The position numbers and the translations under genes were made by a program. From NCBI RefSeq assembly GCF_049243985.1, contig NC_135381.1:20881345-20945344 (forward strand): 64,000 nucleotides of DNA, written 5' to 3'. Shown piece after piece: positions 47,413-59,399 of the stretch. The notes below the pieces were generated by a model, which was given only the letters and a program-made list of their open reading frames with translations, was not told where the DNA came from and did no database searches. Each line of letters starts with the position of its first letter. The first letter of the stretch is position 1. The stretch comes from Paroedura picta. Taxonomy: Eukaryota > Chordata > Lepidosauria > Squamata > Gekkonidae.

Positions 47413-50100
47413 TATGAACAATTTAGTTTTAAAAAGGGGCTGAGCCCATGCCTAATACTAGTATATTCTGGCTCACATAGAACTGACATATTCACAGCCT
47501 GGGAGCAATCCCCCAACTTGCACAACCATACCAGGAAAGACAGCCATGATCCAGCTTTGGTAATACAGGTATCTATTTTATTAAAAAAGTTACAAACAGG
47601 TGGATTGAAGGGTCATCTTACAAAATAAGAATGACTGAAATGGGAAAAAAGTGATGTTTATTTTTAAGCTTACAAAGTTATCAGGTCATTGTTCTAGTTT
47701 CATGTTTGCTATTCCAGCTTTCACTTCTCACCCCTAAAGATACAGTACATCTGATAAGTTCAGTTTCATTTTAGGTACTTTGAGGCATCATGTAAATATT
47801 GGCCTGTTAGCTGCACCCTTGCAGAAGATACAACGGCACCCCCACCAAGGTATTTTGTTTCTTGATCAATGCCAGGCAGTTGCATTTGTGCACTCTGGGC
47901 GGGAACAATTCTGGAAATAACATGGTGTAGAACCTACCCCCCCCCTTGTTTTGCAGGAAAGAGAACAGGGGCACCCTGGGGGAGCGCACAGCACAAAACA
48001 GAGCTTTTCCACTTAGTAAGGGGTTAGCTTATGTGAAATACTTCAGGAGACACCTGGAAATGGTCTGTGTTGCAAGAGCCCCACCTCAGCTATTTGAACA
48101 ATGTACAGATGTTAAGAATCAGGACAAAAGGGATAAGCCACCAGAACTTTTCTCCTCAAGCTTCAGTAAAACCAAGGAGCTACAAAACAGGGGGAGGGGG
48201 AGGGTTACACAACTTTCCTTTTGAGGCACAGTGTGCAGGAGACAGAGCTGGGCGTCCTGTGAATGAATACACACCATGCAACAACAGCTTATTCTGCTAA
48301 GAGAAACTTCAACTGCTTCATCTTTTATTCCAGGATACACCAAAGATAATTGAGAGGAAACAGTAACTAGGGGTCAATGGCCATCCAGCATTTCTGTCCT
48401 ACCTATTTAGAAAATTATTTATTCCCTTGGCACATCGATTAACATATTATCATGCAATATCTTATGAGAACAGCTTGAAGTCCTCCGTTAAAGTGCAAAT
48501 GTAACCCCATAGCAAATTTAGGAATCTGGAAATACAAGATGGAAGAAAAACCTTGCGTTTTATACTTGCTTGGGTACAAATGGAATTCAGGAGCTAACAT
48601 GCTGGTGCCTTAGATTAGTTTACATAACAATCTATCTGACTTCCAATAATAGGTATTTCATCACTAGTGCTCATTGCCAATAACACTCCAACTATTACAA
48701 GACAAAAAATCAGGATGGATGTTCAAATGGCTTGAGCTGGGCTCTTAAACCTGCAATTTTGGTGTAGTCGCTGAACTACAGCTATTCAACTCAGAGACTG
48801 GGGGAGGGGCAGGAAGTGAGAGAACAGAAGAAAGTGAATTCATCTTAAAATGACTGCTAAGAAAAATTCCCAACTTATGACAAAGTTGTGTTAGTCAGTT
48901 AAAAAAAAAAAACAAAACACACACACACACTGTTTCTATGCTCTTCATTTTGTGTAATACCTGTGTTTCTGTTTAAGGACTTCAAGTATCCAGACAAATC
49001 ACATGACGTTGGATAGACCATGCAGGAGGCAATGGCTGGCAAGCATTTCCCTATACAGTGACTGCTCACACTATTGCCTGGTTATATTAAAAATGCTTGC
49101 TTGCTAGAAACTGGAAAAGCAGCAGTGCCACAGAGCACCCCCCCCCAAAAAAAAGAACCCCCCAAAAAAACAAATGTCACCCCCCACTAACAAATATTGC
49201 TTCAAAATATTATTAGAAGAGACAATATTTAAGAACTAGAAAATGTAAAGTCATTTTTATTTGCATTTGATTTACATGTGCAGAAGTCTGCCAGATGTCA
49301 TCTTAATCCTAGTGGGCAAAGCAGTTAGTTTTTGCTTAAGGAACACAAAACCCTGTGGGGGACATATTTATCCCTTTTCCAAGAAGGCATACTTAAAAGC
49401 AGAACAAAAGCCAAACGTTGGATAGTGAACAGAGAGGAAACATACTGGAGATTTTCAATACTTCTTGCATCAGTTGAAAGACAAAAATGTGAATGCCACG
49501 TGATAACAAAGGGGAGAGGGGTAACCACACTTGCTGGAGGCTTCCACTCCTTACCAAATAACTACCTTTTTATCAGGCCTTCGCTACAATTAGCCACCAC
49601 ATCCTCACAAAGCAAGATCAATCTTCAGCATCATTCCATGACACATAAGCAGAACAGATCCAAGTATCAACCAATAACAATTTGGAGGAGGAAGGTGTGT
49701 TTTCTGTTTTGTTTTTTTGCAAAAATCAAGCACGGATGTGAGGTAATATACAGAAGTAACCGTTTGTTTAAGGCTCACTTTTTTTATTTCTCCATTAAAA
49801 CTTTCTCTTAAAAAGGCATTGAGTAGGTAATACTGAGTTAAGTTTAATAAATACAAGTTTTGGAAATCAATGAAAGAAATCAAAATATTAGGGAAAAAAA
49901 ATGAACTCTTGCATATTAGCCATTAATAGGAACTTAGAAAGCTATCTTTCTTTTTTTAAAAAAAAGGAGGACCGAGAGATAAAGAACAGATTTCAAACAT
50001 ATGGTAAACATGCTAAGCAATTCTCTTGCAGGCCTACTGCTCTCCACAGCTGCCGCTGCTGACAAACGTTTTGCACGCCGATGCCTGGAAATGTGCTCTA

Positions 50101-50127
50101 AAGAGAGAGAGAGAGAGAGAGAGAGAA
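50101..50127. repeat. GA microsatellite
   Basis: About 13 GA units, inside the probable RAP2C 3' UTR (CT on the transcript). Confidence 0.9.
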
Positions 50128-50642
50128 AGAAAGAGGGTTTTGCAAGGCTCAGTTCTGCAGCCTGGGCTGAAAGAGTTCTCCAAAGCAGCATCTGTGCAAA
50201 TTTCCTCTGAGTTTTATCTGCAGTTAAGAAAAAACATAAATTAGAGGCAAGCCCATGCTTTCATGTGATTAAAGCATGTGCCTGTGTGTACTGCAGTGGA
50301 GTGGTATAGAAATATTTTAAATGCCTACATAAGTTTGTGCAGGGATCCCCCCCCCCCAAAAAAATAGTGACAATAAGTTCAATGGCACAGGCTTACCAAT
50401 TCCATACAACACTGGGCCACTAGCACCCCCCAATCTTGCCACTTGTTTCATCTCTGTGACTCCATTTAGCACACAAAACTCTTTTAAAAGCTTCTCTTAT
50501 GGTTATTAAAAAAGCACAGTGACTTTTCAAAGCCACAACTGCAATAAGGTTTACATAATGAATGCAGGCTTTTAAGAAAACCCCTTCTCAATAGAAGGAA
50601 AGGAAAACAAACATGCTTCTGGGCAAAACAAGTCCTCTACTT

Positions 50643-50778
50643 CAGGGGTAATCAACCTGTGGTCCTCCAGATGTCCATGGACTACAATTCCCATGAGTCC
50701 CTGCCAGCGTTTCCTGGCAGGTACTCATGGGAATTGTAGTCCATGAACATCTGGAGGACCACAGGTTGACTACCCCTG
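50643..50778. mobile_element. Palindromic hAT MITE in the probable RAP2C 3' UTR
   Basis: CAACCTGTGG subfamily; perfect duplication CTCTACTT at 50635-50642 and 50779-50786. If the UTR call is right, the mRNA carries a hairpin of about 60 bp. Confidence 0.93.
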
Positions 50779-52059
50779 CTCTACTTCCTACCCAAGAGAT
50801 TCTGAAGAGACTACCATGGCTTTCTGTATTCAGCCACCTAGAATTTAACTCTGAACAATATCCTTCATCTTGTGACATTTGAGAGGTAGTGTCAAAACTG
50901 TGACTCTCTGCTGAAAATACACCTTTGAGAAGAAAGCCCCATTCTTAAGAGTGGACGGATCCCATGTCATTCAGCAGCTTATTTCACTTGAAGCAACAGG
51001 TATGGGCTTCAACATGAACTTACATTGAAGCAGGCCAACACTGCAAACATTTTGAAACATTCACGTGATGGCTGATACAGCACAATCCTTTTGTAACCTC
51101 CCATTTATTTCAAGCCAACAGGCTGCTTCACCTTACAGAAAAGTATATTTGGGATCAATGGCCTCTCAAGCACTTCTATTATTAATGTGATTTGCATGTC
51201 TGGGACTATGTTTAGATTCAGCCTGCATGAGGGCTTCTGTCATTACAGCTGATCCACACTGCACAGTAGTTCAATCCACATTCCATGCTAGACAACTGAC
51301 TTTCACTTCATGAGGTATGAGGAAAACAACTTCATTAACCGAGCTTACCAGGTACAGGTAAGCGTTAACAGACACAGCTTCACCTCTCTCCCCTCTGATC
51401 AGATTGCACAACTTTTTGCAACCACTAAAATAAACACAGTGGCAAGACCAACATGCATCTTCCAACTTAAACCAAAACCTGGTGCTTTGATTACCAAAAG
51501 CTGCTACTGGTTTTCCATTAGGCAATAGGAGTTTGAGCCCCTGGGAAAGTGTCTACTGTTCCCAGAATAACTTCTCAATGTCTTACTAAGCCAGCTAGTG
51601 GGACTACAAGATGCAATTCCAGGCCTGCAGTATGCACTGCAGCATCGACATTACACATTTTAGGTTGGTAGACCTATTAACTGAGAACTCTTGGGTAAAA
51701 AATGCAAGAGGACCGTGCTGCTACTATTGCTTTCTGCCGTGGTTTAAATTTATGGACCACTATCCAGGTTCAGGAAAACAAAAATGTACATTTTAGGTAA
51801 CCACTAGACACTCAGCAGGTAGCCATTCAATCAGCAACTATGGGAAAGGCCATAGATCAACAGCAAAATATTTGTATGCAGAATCTCAAGTAGCAGGGCT
51901 ACAGAAGACCTCGAAGTTAGACAAATGAACAGCTCAACTCAGCCTAAAGCAGACGTGCCAGATCTGCCACCATACTACCCTGTGATCCAAATTCAATATA
52001 GTAACTGAGCTGGTAAGCATTTTCTGTAGACCTCTGATTTCTCCAGGCCTGCCCAGAAA

Positions 52060-52150
52060 GAGACAGTGTAGTAAAGTGGTCAGAGTGCTAGACTTAGGAC
52101 TAAATACTGGCTCAAAATTTTAAATAGATAGCTTTAGGCCATGACCTTGC
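52060..52150 (+). repeat. Worn tRNA-SINE head
   Basis: AGAGACAGTGTAGTAAAGTG and GTCAGAGTGCTAGACTTAGG resemble the SINE head; the B box is decayed. Confidence 0.45.
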
Positions 52151-52352
52151 CATTTGTTATATGGACTAATTCTCCAACAACCGCCCCCCTCCCCCAAATC
52201 TCAATTTAAGGATTGCAGCACAAAGAGCAATGCACAACTTGTTCAGCACAATAATCCCCCCATCTTCCACATTGTTTTCACCTTTATTAGCTGCAAATAT
52301 TCCACCAACCTGCTCTGTATGGCCATGATTGAGGTTTTGCTCTCTGTCTCTC

Positions 52353-54574
52353 TCACTGGACAATGCAAGTCGTACAACACTGATCTTGCTTTTCAGGCAG
52401 GGATGCATAGTTCATTTGCCTGACGATCTCCGCAAACAGTTCGTCCACCATGGTCTTGCTCTTGGCAGATGTTTCCATGAAAGGGCAGCCCCACTCTTGA
52501 GCCAGTGCTCGGCCTTCTGCAGACAAGACCTCCCTCTCCGATTCCAGGTCCACTTTATTCCCCACTAGGATGAGAGGAACCTTTTCATATCTCTTCACAC
52601 GGACTATTTGGTCCCTCATTGGCTTAATGTCCTGACAAACAAATTCAACTGGTTAATGCCCTGGTTAAGGTTCAGCAGTTTGTGACACCAAATTTGCACC
52701 ACATGCTATGATAGTTAATCAACAGGTTTAAAAAATTAACTCATATTACTCAAAGACAGTGTCATGGTGAGTGCTGCAAAGGCCAACTGAAAGTTCAGGG
52801 AGGAAAAGAAACAACAAACCTAATATCTTTAGGTGTGCTAAGTCCTTGTTTAGTGCCTAAAACAATTTAAACAGTTCACGTGGGCCATTCTATTCTTGAA
52901 AGCTCACAATCTGAGGAATTCCGAAACACAGTACTAAAATGGGGTAAGGAAGGAAAGTAAAGATACGGAGGACAGACACTCAATAGTTCTCTTGGTTTTA
53001 ATACCTGCCTGGACAAGAAGGGAGACGTGGACAGTCTCAAACACTTGACAAGGCAAAATCAGTGAGTGAGGGCAACATCAAGCTGGGTGGAGATTAAGAT
53101 CACCTCCACTAGAACCTTCCAGAAGACACTGGACAAAATCCTTCTAATCACACTGCTGCATTGTTACCATAAGATTCCTATAAGAGCAACAGCATCTTGC
53201 AACTGGAACACACAGAAGCAATCAGGTACTGAATTCAATTCCATCGGAAGTCTTATGAACACTTCCTTTCAATTAACAATTTTTTTTTCATTTGTTTTTT
53301 AAAAAGCTTCCAAATGACTGTAAGTGCAAGAAGGCACTGCTGGTCCACTTTAAGGTGAGAAAACAATTAAGTGCATCAAGACTGAAGACCCAAATTGTTT
53401 TTTCTGCTAAAACACACACAATACCTAAGCAGAAAAGAAATTCTGGCCAATGTGATAAGAAAGGAATGCCAAGGAAAAGGGGCTGGAATCCAGATACTAT
53501 TTATCAGGCTTTTCATCACTTTCCTATACTCTGTGCCTGCTTCTTTGTGTGGGTGTAACAGGCTCTGCCAAGAAGCTAAAGTCTGCCCAACTCAGCAAAG
53601 CAGCTGGTGCCAGGAAGTAACATCACAGTCTTCAGGCAGCAGCTTCTCAGACTCTCCTATCTGCTGCTTGTTGCTTACAAACTCATGCTCTATTATAGCT
53701 CTGCATGCTTGAGCTTCACACAGGAAACAAGTTGCTAAAACAGACACTCCTCTGCTGTGCAAACCAACCTGGAAACCCAAGAAGCCAGAACTAACACTTG
53801 AGATGGCTGGCAAAGAACAGCCAGACATATGAGCATAGTGCAGAATTGTTTAAAACTAACACCGAGTAAACTGTTCAGAGATTAAACAATGGAAAGCCTA
53901 AGGGGCTTTCTGAGAATAATGCCTGTGGGTTGAACATGTCTAAAGACTGAAAAAATCATTTCCTTGCAAAAATTCAGAAACAAAAAATCACACGTCCTGA
54001 CACCACTCTCTAATTGAGGGCAACAACAATGTTCAGTACTTAAGAATCATAATTCCTTCCATATGAAACCACTTCTCAAATATAAAAGGTGAACAGATGC
54101 TTAAATCAGGTTACTGACAAAACAGTAATAATAATCCACACTCACGGGTGTAGCAGTGGAAATCACTGAACAGGTTCTCAGAGCAAGCACTTTTAATAAC
54201 CATGTGGTTTTTTCTTTTTTTAATTTTCCAAACTTATTTTTGGTAGCAAAGACCCATCCCAACAAGATTTCCCTTTTAAAACATATAGCTGTATATGTTA
54301 CCTGGAAAGATTGTTGGTTTACCAGGCTGTAAACTAGGATGAAACCTTGGCCATTTTTAATGTACAGATCTCGCATGGAAGCAAACTGTTCAGTCCCTGC
54401 TGTATCCAAGATTTCAAGTACTGATGGGGAACAGTCCACTTCGATCTCCTTACGGTAGAAGTCTTCAATCGTGGGGTCATATTTCTCAATGAACGTCCCA
54501 GTGACAAACTGCACAGTCAAGGCTGACTTACCCACCCCCCCACTCCCTAAAACCACGACTTTGTACTCCCTCAT
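52353..54574 (-). CDS. RAP2C: RAP2C, Ras-family small GTPase, complete, 183 residues in two coding exons
   Basis: Rap2-subfamily GTPase that cycles between GDP and GTP on membranes and signals to actin and junctions through TNIK/MINK-type effectors. Exon A is 54302-54574 (residues 1-91), exon B 52353-52631 (residues 92-183 and stop), joined in phase 0 by a 1.7-kb GT-AG intron. Motifs: P-loop GSGGVGKS at 10-17, switch [10 protein letters not shown] with Rap2-type Phe39, DTAGTEQ at 57-63, NKVDL at 116-120, ETSAKSK near 145. The tail CCTTCIVQ gives a CAAX box (CIVQ; human CVVQ) and two upstream cysteines, expected lipid sites. The QCC(T)TC tail identifies RAP2C rather than RAP2A or RAP2B. An ORF reading on past 54302 into the intron is not coding. 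Confidence 0.97.
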
Positions 54575-55254
54575 GGGCGCTGTCTTTCCCTCTGCACAGC
54601 ATAAAACAGGAATGCTGCAAACTGGGGAGCAGCTGGTGGGTTTGGGGGCAACAGAGGCAAAGGATAAATAAAGACCTCCGTTGCACGTGAGGCGTTTCCG
54701 TCTGTGGATCTGGTGCAGGCAACAAGTTTTGTTTTTGTTTTTTCAAAGAAAAAGTGAAGCGTCTAAGGCGGATTTCTTGCCAATCCTAAGTGCATAAATG
54801 GTTGGGACAGAAGGGGAACAACTCGGGCTCTGTAGGAGACGCTGAAGAATGAATGGAGAAGGGGAAGAAACAGAAAGGGAAGCTCGGAGAAGAGGATGAA
54901 GGAGAAGCGGGGACCTCGAGTGCCTGTGCGGGGGGAGCCAAGTGGAGGGAGGCGCCAAAACACGCGTCTTCGGGTCGGGCGAGGAGAGCCACCCAAAAGC
55001 TCCGGGGACGCCCAAGTTCGTGCCCGGGAAGAGGCTGCAGAGCCTTCGGTGGGAGCCGAGGGAGGGGGAGGAGGCTGGGCGAGGGCGTGCGGCGGCCCCG
55101 CTCCTGGCGGCGTCTCACTCCGGCAGCTCCGTCCCGCCTGGAAGGAGAGAAGAGAGCGCGGGTGAGGGAGGGGCACCGCGGCGTCCCCAGTCAGTCAGGC
55201 CGGCCGTCCGTCCTTCCTCCCCGGCAGCTCAGCCTCTTCCTCCTCGCACTTACC
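54575..55254 (-). other. RAP2C: RAP2C 5' UTR intron and noncoding exon junctions
   Basis: A good acceptor (GCTGTGCAG) ends 17 bases before the ATG, so the coding exon probably runs 54302-54591. Upstream, a strong donor CAG/GTAAGTGCG places the 3' end of a noncoding first exon at 55254, in the CpG island. The intron would be 55253-54592. This is inferred from splice signals and should be tested with RNA. Confidence 0.6.
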
Positions 55255-55620
55255 TGCCCCAGGCCCCGGCTGCCGCCTCACTCCATGGCCAGCCGCAGCG
55301 CTCTACAGAGGGGTGGGGAACCGCCCGCTTACCCGGAAGACTGAGGCCGAAACACCATTTCCGGGAAGAAGGGCGGGGTGGGGACGGTCCGGACTGTGAC
55401 ACACGGAGGCCGGCGCGGAGCATGCGCACGGCCGCCTCGGAGGATCTATTTCCGGTTGTGGCGGCGCCCTGCTTCTTCCACGCGCGGCATCTCTGCAGTT
55501 AGGGAAAGCGAAAGGGGGGGGGTGAGTTCAGGTCGGACCGGAAGTCTGGTGGGGCGTGGCTCTAATCCCGCCCCTTAAAGAACGGTCTGACCGGAACGCG
55601 AGTATTGGGACACCATGAAG
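54890..55620. promoter_or_regulatory. CpG island, RAP2C promoter, possibly bidirectional
   Basis: Very G+C- and CpG-rich stretch with GC boxes. ETS-type CCGGAAG/CTTCCGG cores lie at 55333-55339, 55358-55364, 55449-55455 and 55538-55544, and an NRF1-like GCATGCGC at 55420-55427. The RAP2C first exon leaves on the minus strand at 55254, so transcription should start near 55300-55450. The repeated ETS and NRF1 cores are typical of bidirectional housekeeping promoters, which is why a divergent exon to the right was looked for. Confidence 0.8.
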
Positions 55621-55835
55621 AGGATGGACGGTACTTCCGATAGGGGAAGTGATCCCGGCGCTCTTCCCCTTGATCGTCTCTATGATGGAGAGGCCTATGA
55701 TGATGAGCGGGGCCATCTCTATGGCGGTGTACTAATAGGGGGCAATGGCCACTGGACCCCAGCGACGAGTTGTCCACCCCGGACCTGGTGCCAGTGGGGG
55801 TGGAGAGCATCTATGGCAGTCGCCTATTCATCTTG
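55615..55835 (+). CDS. Weak candidate first exon of an unrecognised divergent gene (may be a pseudogene)
   Basis: Just right of the CpG island an ATG opens a frame rich in Asp, Glu and Gly (MKRMDGTSDRGSDPG, YDGEAYDDERGHLYGG). Near 55740 the protein-like sequence shifts frame to LDPSDELSTPDLVPVG and VESIYGSRLFIL, which ends at a good donor, TTG/GTAAGCC. Either one base is missing or extra in the G-run near 55738-55742 or this is a decayed gene. I do not recognise the protein and saw no clear second exon. Support is promoter position, composition and the donor; it could be chance. Confidence 0.25.
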
Positions 55836-55964
55836 GTAAGCCATATCGGGATTGGGGTGGCCGGCCCTCCTGAAATCTCCCCTGCAGCCGTCTGTAGCTG
55901 TGTTGTGAAGAGACTTGTGTCACCACACTTTGAATCACCATCCATGGTGGCTAGCCGATCCAGC

Positions 55965-56120
55965 CCTGTCATCCTGCTATTGCTTTATGTAATTTTATTA
56001 TTGGGGTTTCAATGGGAGTTTTATTGTATGTGGGAGGGGGGTTATTCTGTAACTTGTCAGAAGCCAGTGTGTCAAGAATGGTGGGTAACAAATCGAATAA
56101 TAAATAAAATACAGATTTAA
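55965..56120 (+). repeat. L2-type LINE tail
   Basis: T-rich stretch ending AATAATAAATAAAAT, with GGTGGGTAACAAATCG before it; fits the tail of L2-type elements. Confidence 0.5.
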
Positions 56121-56294
56121 ATGGGGCACTTTTTGGCGAAGCCCCCGCCCGATCGAGGCTCTTCCGTTTAAAGGTGTGTGGTTGGCCACCAGAGACTGTC
56201 CCCAACCCCTCCCCACCTCCATGTGTCCTGCTGTCAGGCCAGGGAAATGATCTGGCCTCGTGGCCACAATTTCTGCTTACTGTTCACAGATCAT

Positions 56295-56480
56295 TAATGC
56301 TCGGCATGGTCAGCAGCAAAAGGAAACGTGGCCACCAAAGGATCTGCTGGCTCGACACGATCAAAGCCGACACAGGGATGACAATGAACCAACTGAAAGA
56401 AGCGGTCATTGACAGAGATGCATGGCAGAAACTTTCCTATAGAATTGCCGAGGGTCGTAAATGACTGAATGGATGACATC
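56295..56480 (+). mobile_element. BovB/RTE-like LINE ORF2 C-terminal remnant and 3' end
   Basis: The translation KRGHQRICWLDTIKADTG, then QLKEAVIDRDAWQKLSYRIA, matches the C-terminal end of BovB-type ORF2. It is followed by GGTCGTAAATGACTGAATGG, like the BovB 3' end. The frame stays open for about 55 codons. Confidence 0.7.
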
Positions 56481-56699
56481 ATCATCTTCTTCATTCACAT
56501 ATCCTCCTGAGGAGCCAGCCCTGCCTGATTCTCAGAAGATGTTACAATGTAGGGAGGACTTGGAGGATGGGGCAGGGGAAGTGGTGTTGGTTTTCCTGGT
56601 CTTCCTCTTATACAGTGCAGGAGATGCACAATGGAGAATTCACTGTTCTGGGGAAGTCTTTGATTTGAATGGAGAGCTATAGACAATCCTAATTGTGCT

Positions 56700-57430
56700 C
56701 CACATTGCTTCCTGTGAACTGCTTCTAACATATGGCTGCTTTTCACTCTCCAGTTTTCATCCCTCCAATGCCTCAAGTGGAGCAGCCTGCAGCTCTGGCC
56801 AGGAGGAACGAGGGGGAGACACACAATGAGGGTCCAGGGTATGTTGGCTTCACAATGCAGTCCGCAATGCGGTGGTGGGGGTGGGCATTTCCATATGATC
56901 TCACAATGGATCACGATGGGAATGACTTCTACCACCATGTTTGCACAGCCAGGGAAAAGATAATCTCAGAAGCAGGATGCCTCTTGCTGGTTGGGCATGT
57001 GCTCACCCAGCTCTCTCCACTTTCCCTACCCCTTTGTTTCCTTTTCCAGGTGGAACTTCAGGAGAAGAGGCAGAGGAGAAAACACCTAAAGAGGAAGAAT
57101 GCCCATTTGGAGGAGTGACTTGAGAGGGAGAGCAGGAGGCAGAAGTGTGTATCTGTCCTCAGTTCCCAGGGACAGAGCCTAATGGAGCAGGGGAGCAAGG
57201 ACATGCACCCCACCAGGGATAAGGTGGATGATTTGATGATGCAGGATAGGGAACTCTTCCAGCAGGGGTTGCTGGAATCTAGAGAGGAGGCCAGGCTCGA
57301 CAGAGAGGCCATCAGGCCTGCATGGACGCGAATCTCGAGGTCTTCTTGGGGGCAGTTCAGTGCTGGACAGCATGGGAGGGAGAACCCCAACCCTGGTGTG
57401 CAGAAAACCCAATGTGGCCACTGGATGTGA
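56700..57430 (+). pseudogene. Charged coiled-coil-like reading frame, perhaps from a DNA transposon accessory gene
   Basis: One frame codes VELQEKRQRRKHLKRKN, a TGA at 57116-57118, and then continues in the same frame as LERESRRQ and, from 57182, MEQGSKDMHPTRDKVDDLMM and QDRELFQQGLLESREEARLD. This helical, Glu/Arg-rich pattern recalls the tails of Myb/SANT-type accessory proteins of Harbinger-like transposons or their domesticated relatives. I saw no DNA-binding domain. Function not assigned. Confidence 0.25.
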
Positions 57431-57769
57431 GCCCCCCCCCCCCACACACACACAGCTGTCCCGCCCCAAGCCACTCCTGGAACAACCCTGGGAACAAGGA
57501 GAAGATGTGTGGTCCTCAGGGTGCCTAAGAGAAAATGCATGCCTGGTTAAACCCAGGGACAAGTATTCCCCATAACCCCTCTCCCAATCTGGGGAGATAA
57601 TTCCAAAAGCCTCACCCAACCTCTTCTCCACCATGATGGGCAGGCTGCTGCAGCCTCCCTCGGAGCATGGAAACCAGCTCCTGGAAGGTCCCTCAAGTTG
57701 TCCTGAAGTGCAAGATCCACTGGTCATTGCTCCAGACAACTAGAACAAAGTTCTCCCACCAGGACCTTC

Positions 57770-58035
57770 TGAGAGCCAGTGTGGTGTAGTGGCTTAAGAG
57801 TAGTGGACCCTACACTGGAAAGCCAAGTTTGATTCCCCACTCTTCCACATGCAGCCAGTGTAGTGACTTTGGGCTAGTCACAATTCTCTTTGAGCTTGAG
57901 TTTTCCTGCAGAGTAGTTCTCTCCATGCTCTCTGAGCCCTACTTACCTCACAGGGCATCTGTTGTGGAGACAGGAAGGGAAAAGTGTTTGCAACCTGGTT
58001 ATGCTCCTTTAGGTAGTGAAAATTGGGGTGTAGAA
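57770..58035 (+). repeat. tRNA-derived squamate SINE
   Basis: GAGAGCCAGTGTGGTGTAGT head, B-box-like GTTTGATTCCCCACTC, body CACATGCAGCCAGTG and TTACCTCACAGGGCATCTG. Near full length. Confidence 0.85.
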
Positions 58036-58650
58036 AAAAGCCAGATCTTCTCTCTTACCTGGGCTTGCAGTTGTAGCAAGTTAACCTTTTTTGATGTTCA
58101 CAATAAGGTTAACTGTACCTACATGAATAGCACGTAAGATATACTTCATTTACAGTTTCTCTTGTTACCATTGGCGTCAGATAATCTTTGTAATTTGTTT
58201 GAACATTTTCCCTTTAACTGGGAAACATGGAGAATCAGGGATACTCTATAAAGCTTTGTACTTCCAAGAAGAAACAGCCACCAGACTTGAAGGATGACCC
58301 CCTTAAGAATAGAAGATGTGTCCTGAGGATGGTCCATGGGAATATGACAAGTGTTCTGAAAGCCTCCAGAGTGCAGCTGTTAATGCTCCAGTACCAAAAC
58401 AGCCGTCTGTTCTGTTATTCCACTCTGCCACTCTGTGGCTTTCAGTCTAGTCCCAAAGCAGTTAATGTAGTCCCAGGAACTATCACTGCTCAGACTGTCA
58501 GTCCAGTCCCAGAATACTTGCAGTTCTCCCAGGGACTGTCATCCATTCTGGAGGCTATCTTCTAGTTGCAGAACTATGTGTCTGGTCTCAGGGCTGTTAT
58601 CCCTGTCCCAGAGCATGGATTCCACTCCCTGGGTTGCCATGTCAGTCCTA

Positions 58651-58866
58651 GATAGAGTTGCCAGTTCTAGATAGGGAAATATGTGCAGATTTTGGGAGTG
58701 AAGCCTGAAGAGAGTGGGGCTTGGGAAGGGGAAGGACATCCATCCATGGGATATAAAGCCCTAGAGTCTGCATTCCAAAGCAGCCATTTTCTCCATTATT
58801 TGTCTGGAAATAAGTTGTAACAGCAGGAGATCTCCAGCCACTACCTGGCGGTTGGCAACCTTGGTT
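58651..58866. repeat. GGTTGCCAAC-type repeat
   Basis: TAGAGTTGCCAGTTCTAG at one end and CGGTTGGCAACCTTGG at the other; inside are GGGAAATATGTGCAG and TTCCAAAGCAGCCATTTTCT. Near full length. Confidence 0.65.
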
Positions 58867-59194
58867 ACAAATGATTACATTGTTTATAGTCCCCCATTCT
58901 CACAGGGACTCAAGACAGGTTATACCTATTCAGCATAGCTGACAAAATGGGACATTCAGTAACGGATGCATCAGGACTTTAGTGGGCTGGAACCACCGGA
59001 AAGAACTGGTTTGAAGTGCAGCATCAAACATTAAGTGGTACGGGAATTACATAAATAGGTTTCTACTAAGCTATACGCTGCAGTATAAACCACAGTCCCT
59101 ACTCATTTATCTTGTCTCTTGTCATTCCAGACCCAGAGAAGTGGGTCTCAGGGGACATCATTCTGCTTTGGGGGCTGTCATTCTTGCCATAGAG

Positions 59195-59391
59195 CAGGGG
59201 TCCCCAACCTGAAGGCCGCAGGCTGCAAGTGGCCCCCGACCTCTTTCCGTGTGGCCCTCCAACCTGCTTGTCTGCTGCTATCACCCTCAGTAGGTTAATA
59301 ATTTTGTTACGTTTTGGTTGAAGATGTGTCCCTCTTTAGGCATTGGGCACGCTAATGCGGCCCCCATGTGCCAAAAGGATGGGGGGCCCTG
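59195..59391. mobile_element. hAT-type element of a second family
   Basis: Starts CAGGGGTCCCCAACCTGAAG and ends GGGGGGCCCTG. Flanked by CCATAGAG (59187-59194) and CCCTAGAG (59392-59399), 7 of 8. The inside includes GTGGCCCTCCAACCTG. Non-coding. Confidence 0.75.
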
Positions 59392-59399
59392 CCCTAGAG

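Larger units (their letters stand above)
39048..47560. other. FRMD7-RAP2C intergenic region
   Basis: About 8.5 kb without a recognised gene. It holds the repeats listed separately (39905, 40046, 40706, 43505, 44226, 45230, 46383, 47094). Between them, 41000-42400 and 42500-43400 show no credible ORF and no repeat I can name with confidence. Confidence 0.6.
47560..52352 (-). other. RAP2C: Probable long RAP2C 3' UTR
   Basis: After the stop at 52353-52355 the minus strand runs nearly 4.8 kb with few recognised repeats: one intact hAT MITE at 50643-50778 and a worn SINE near 52060-52150. It contains a GA/CT microsatellite at 50101-50127 and a CA repeat near 48918-48931. A minus-strand AATAAA near 47574-47580 would end the transcript near 47560; other TTTATT hexamers lie within, so shorter forms are likely. 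The long repeat-poor stretch is the argument for UTR; the end point is a guess. Confidence 0.45.

Noticed and set aside
49332-49811. 159-codon frame on +
   Set aside because: Antisense to the probable RAP2C 3' UTR, no recognisable domain, no start context.
54853-55502. Several long frames in the CpG island on both strands
   Set aside because: High G+C lowers stop frequency; frames are Arg/Pro/Ser-rich and overlap each other and the RAP2C promoter and first exon.
57058-57739. 160- and 186-codon frames on -
   Set aside because: Shadows of the charged + frame; Ser/Cys/Leu-rich as expected from its reverse complement.
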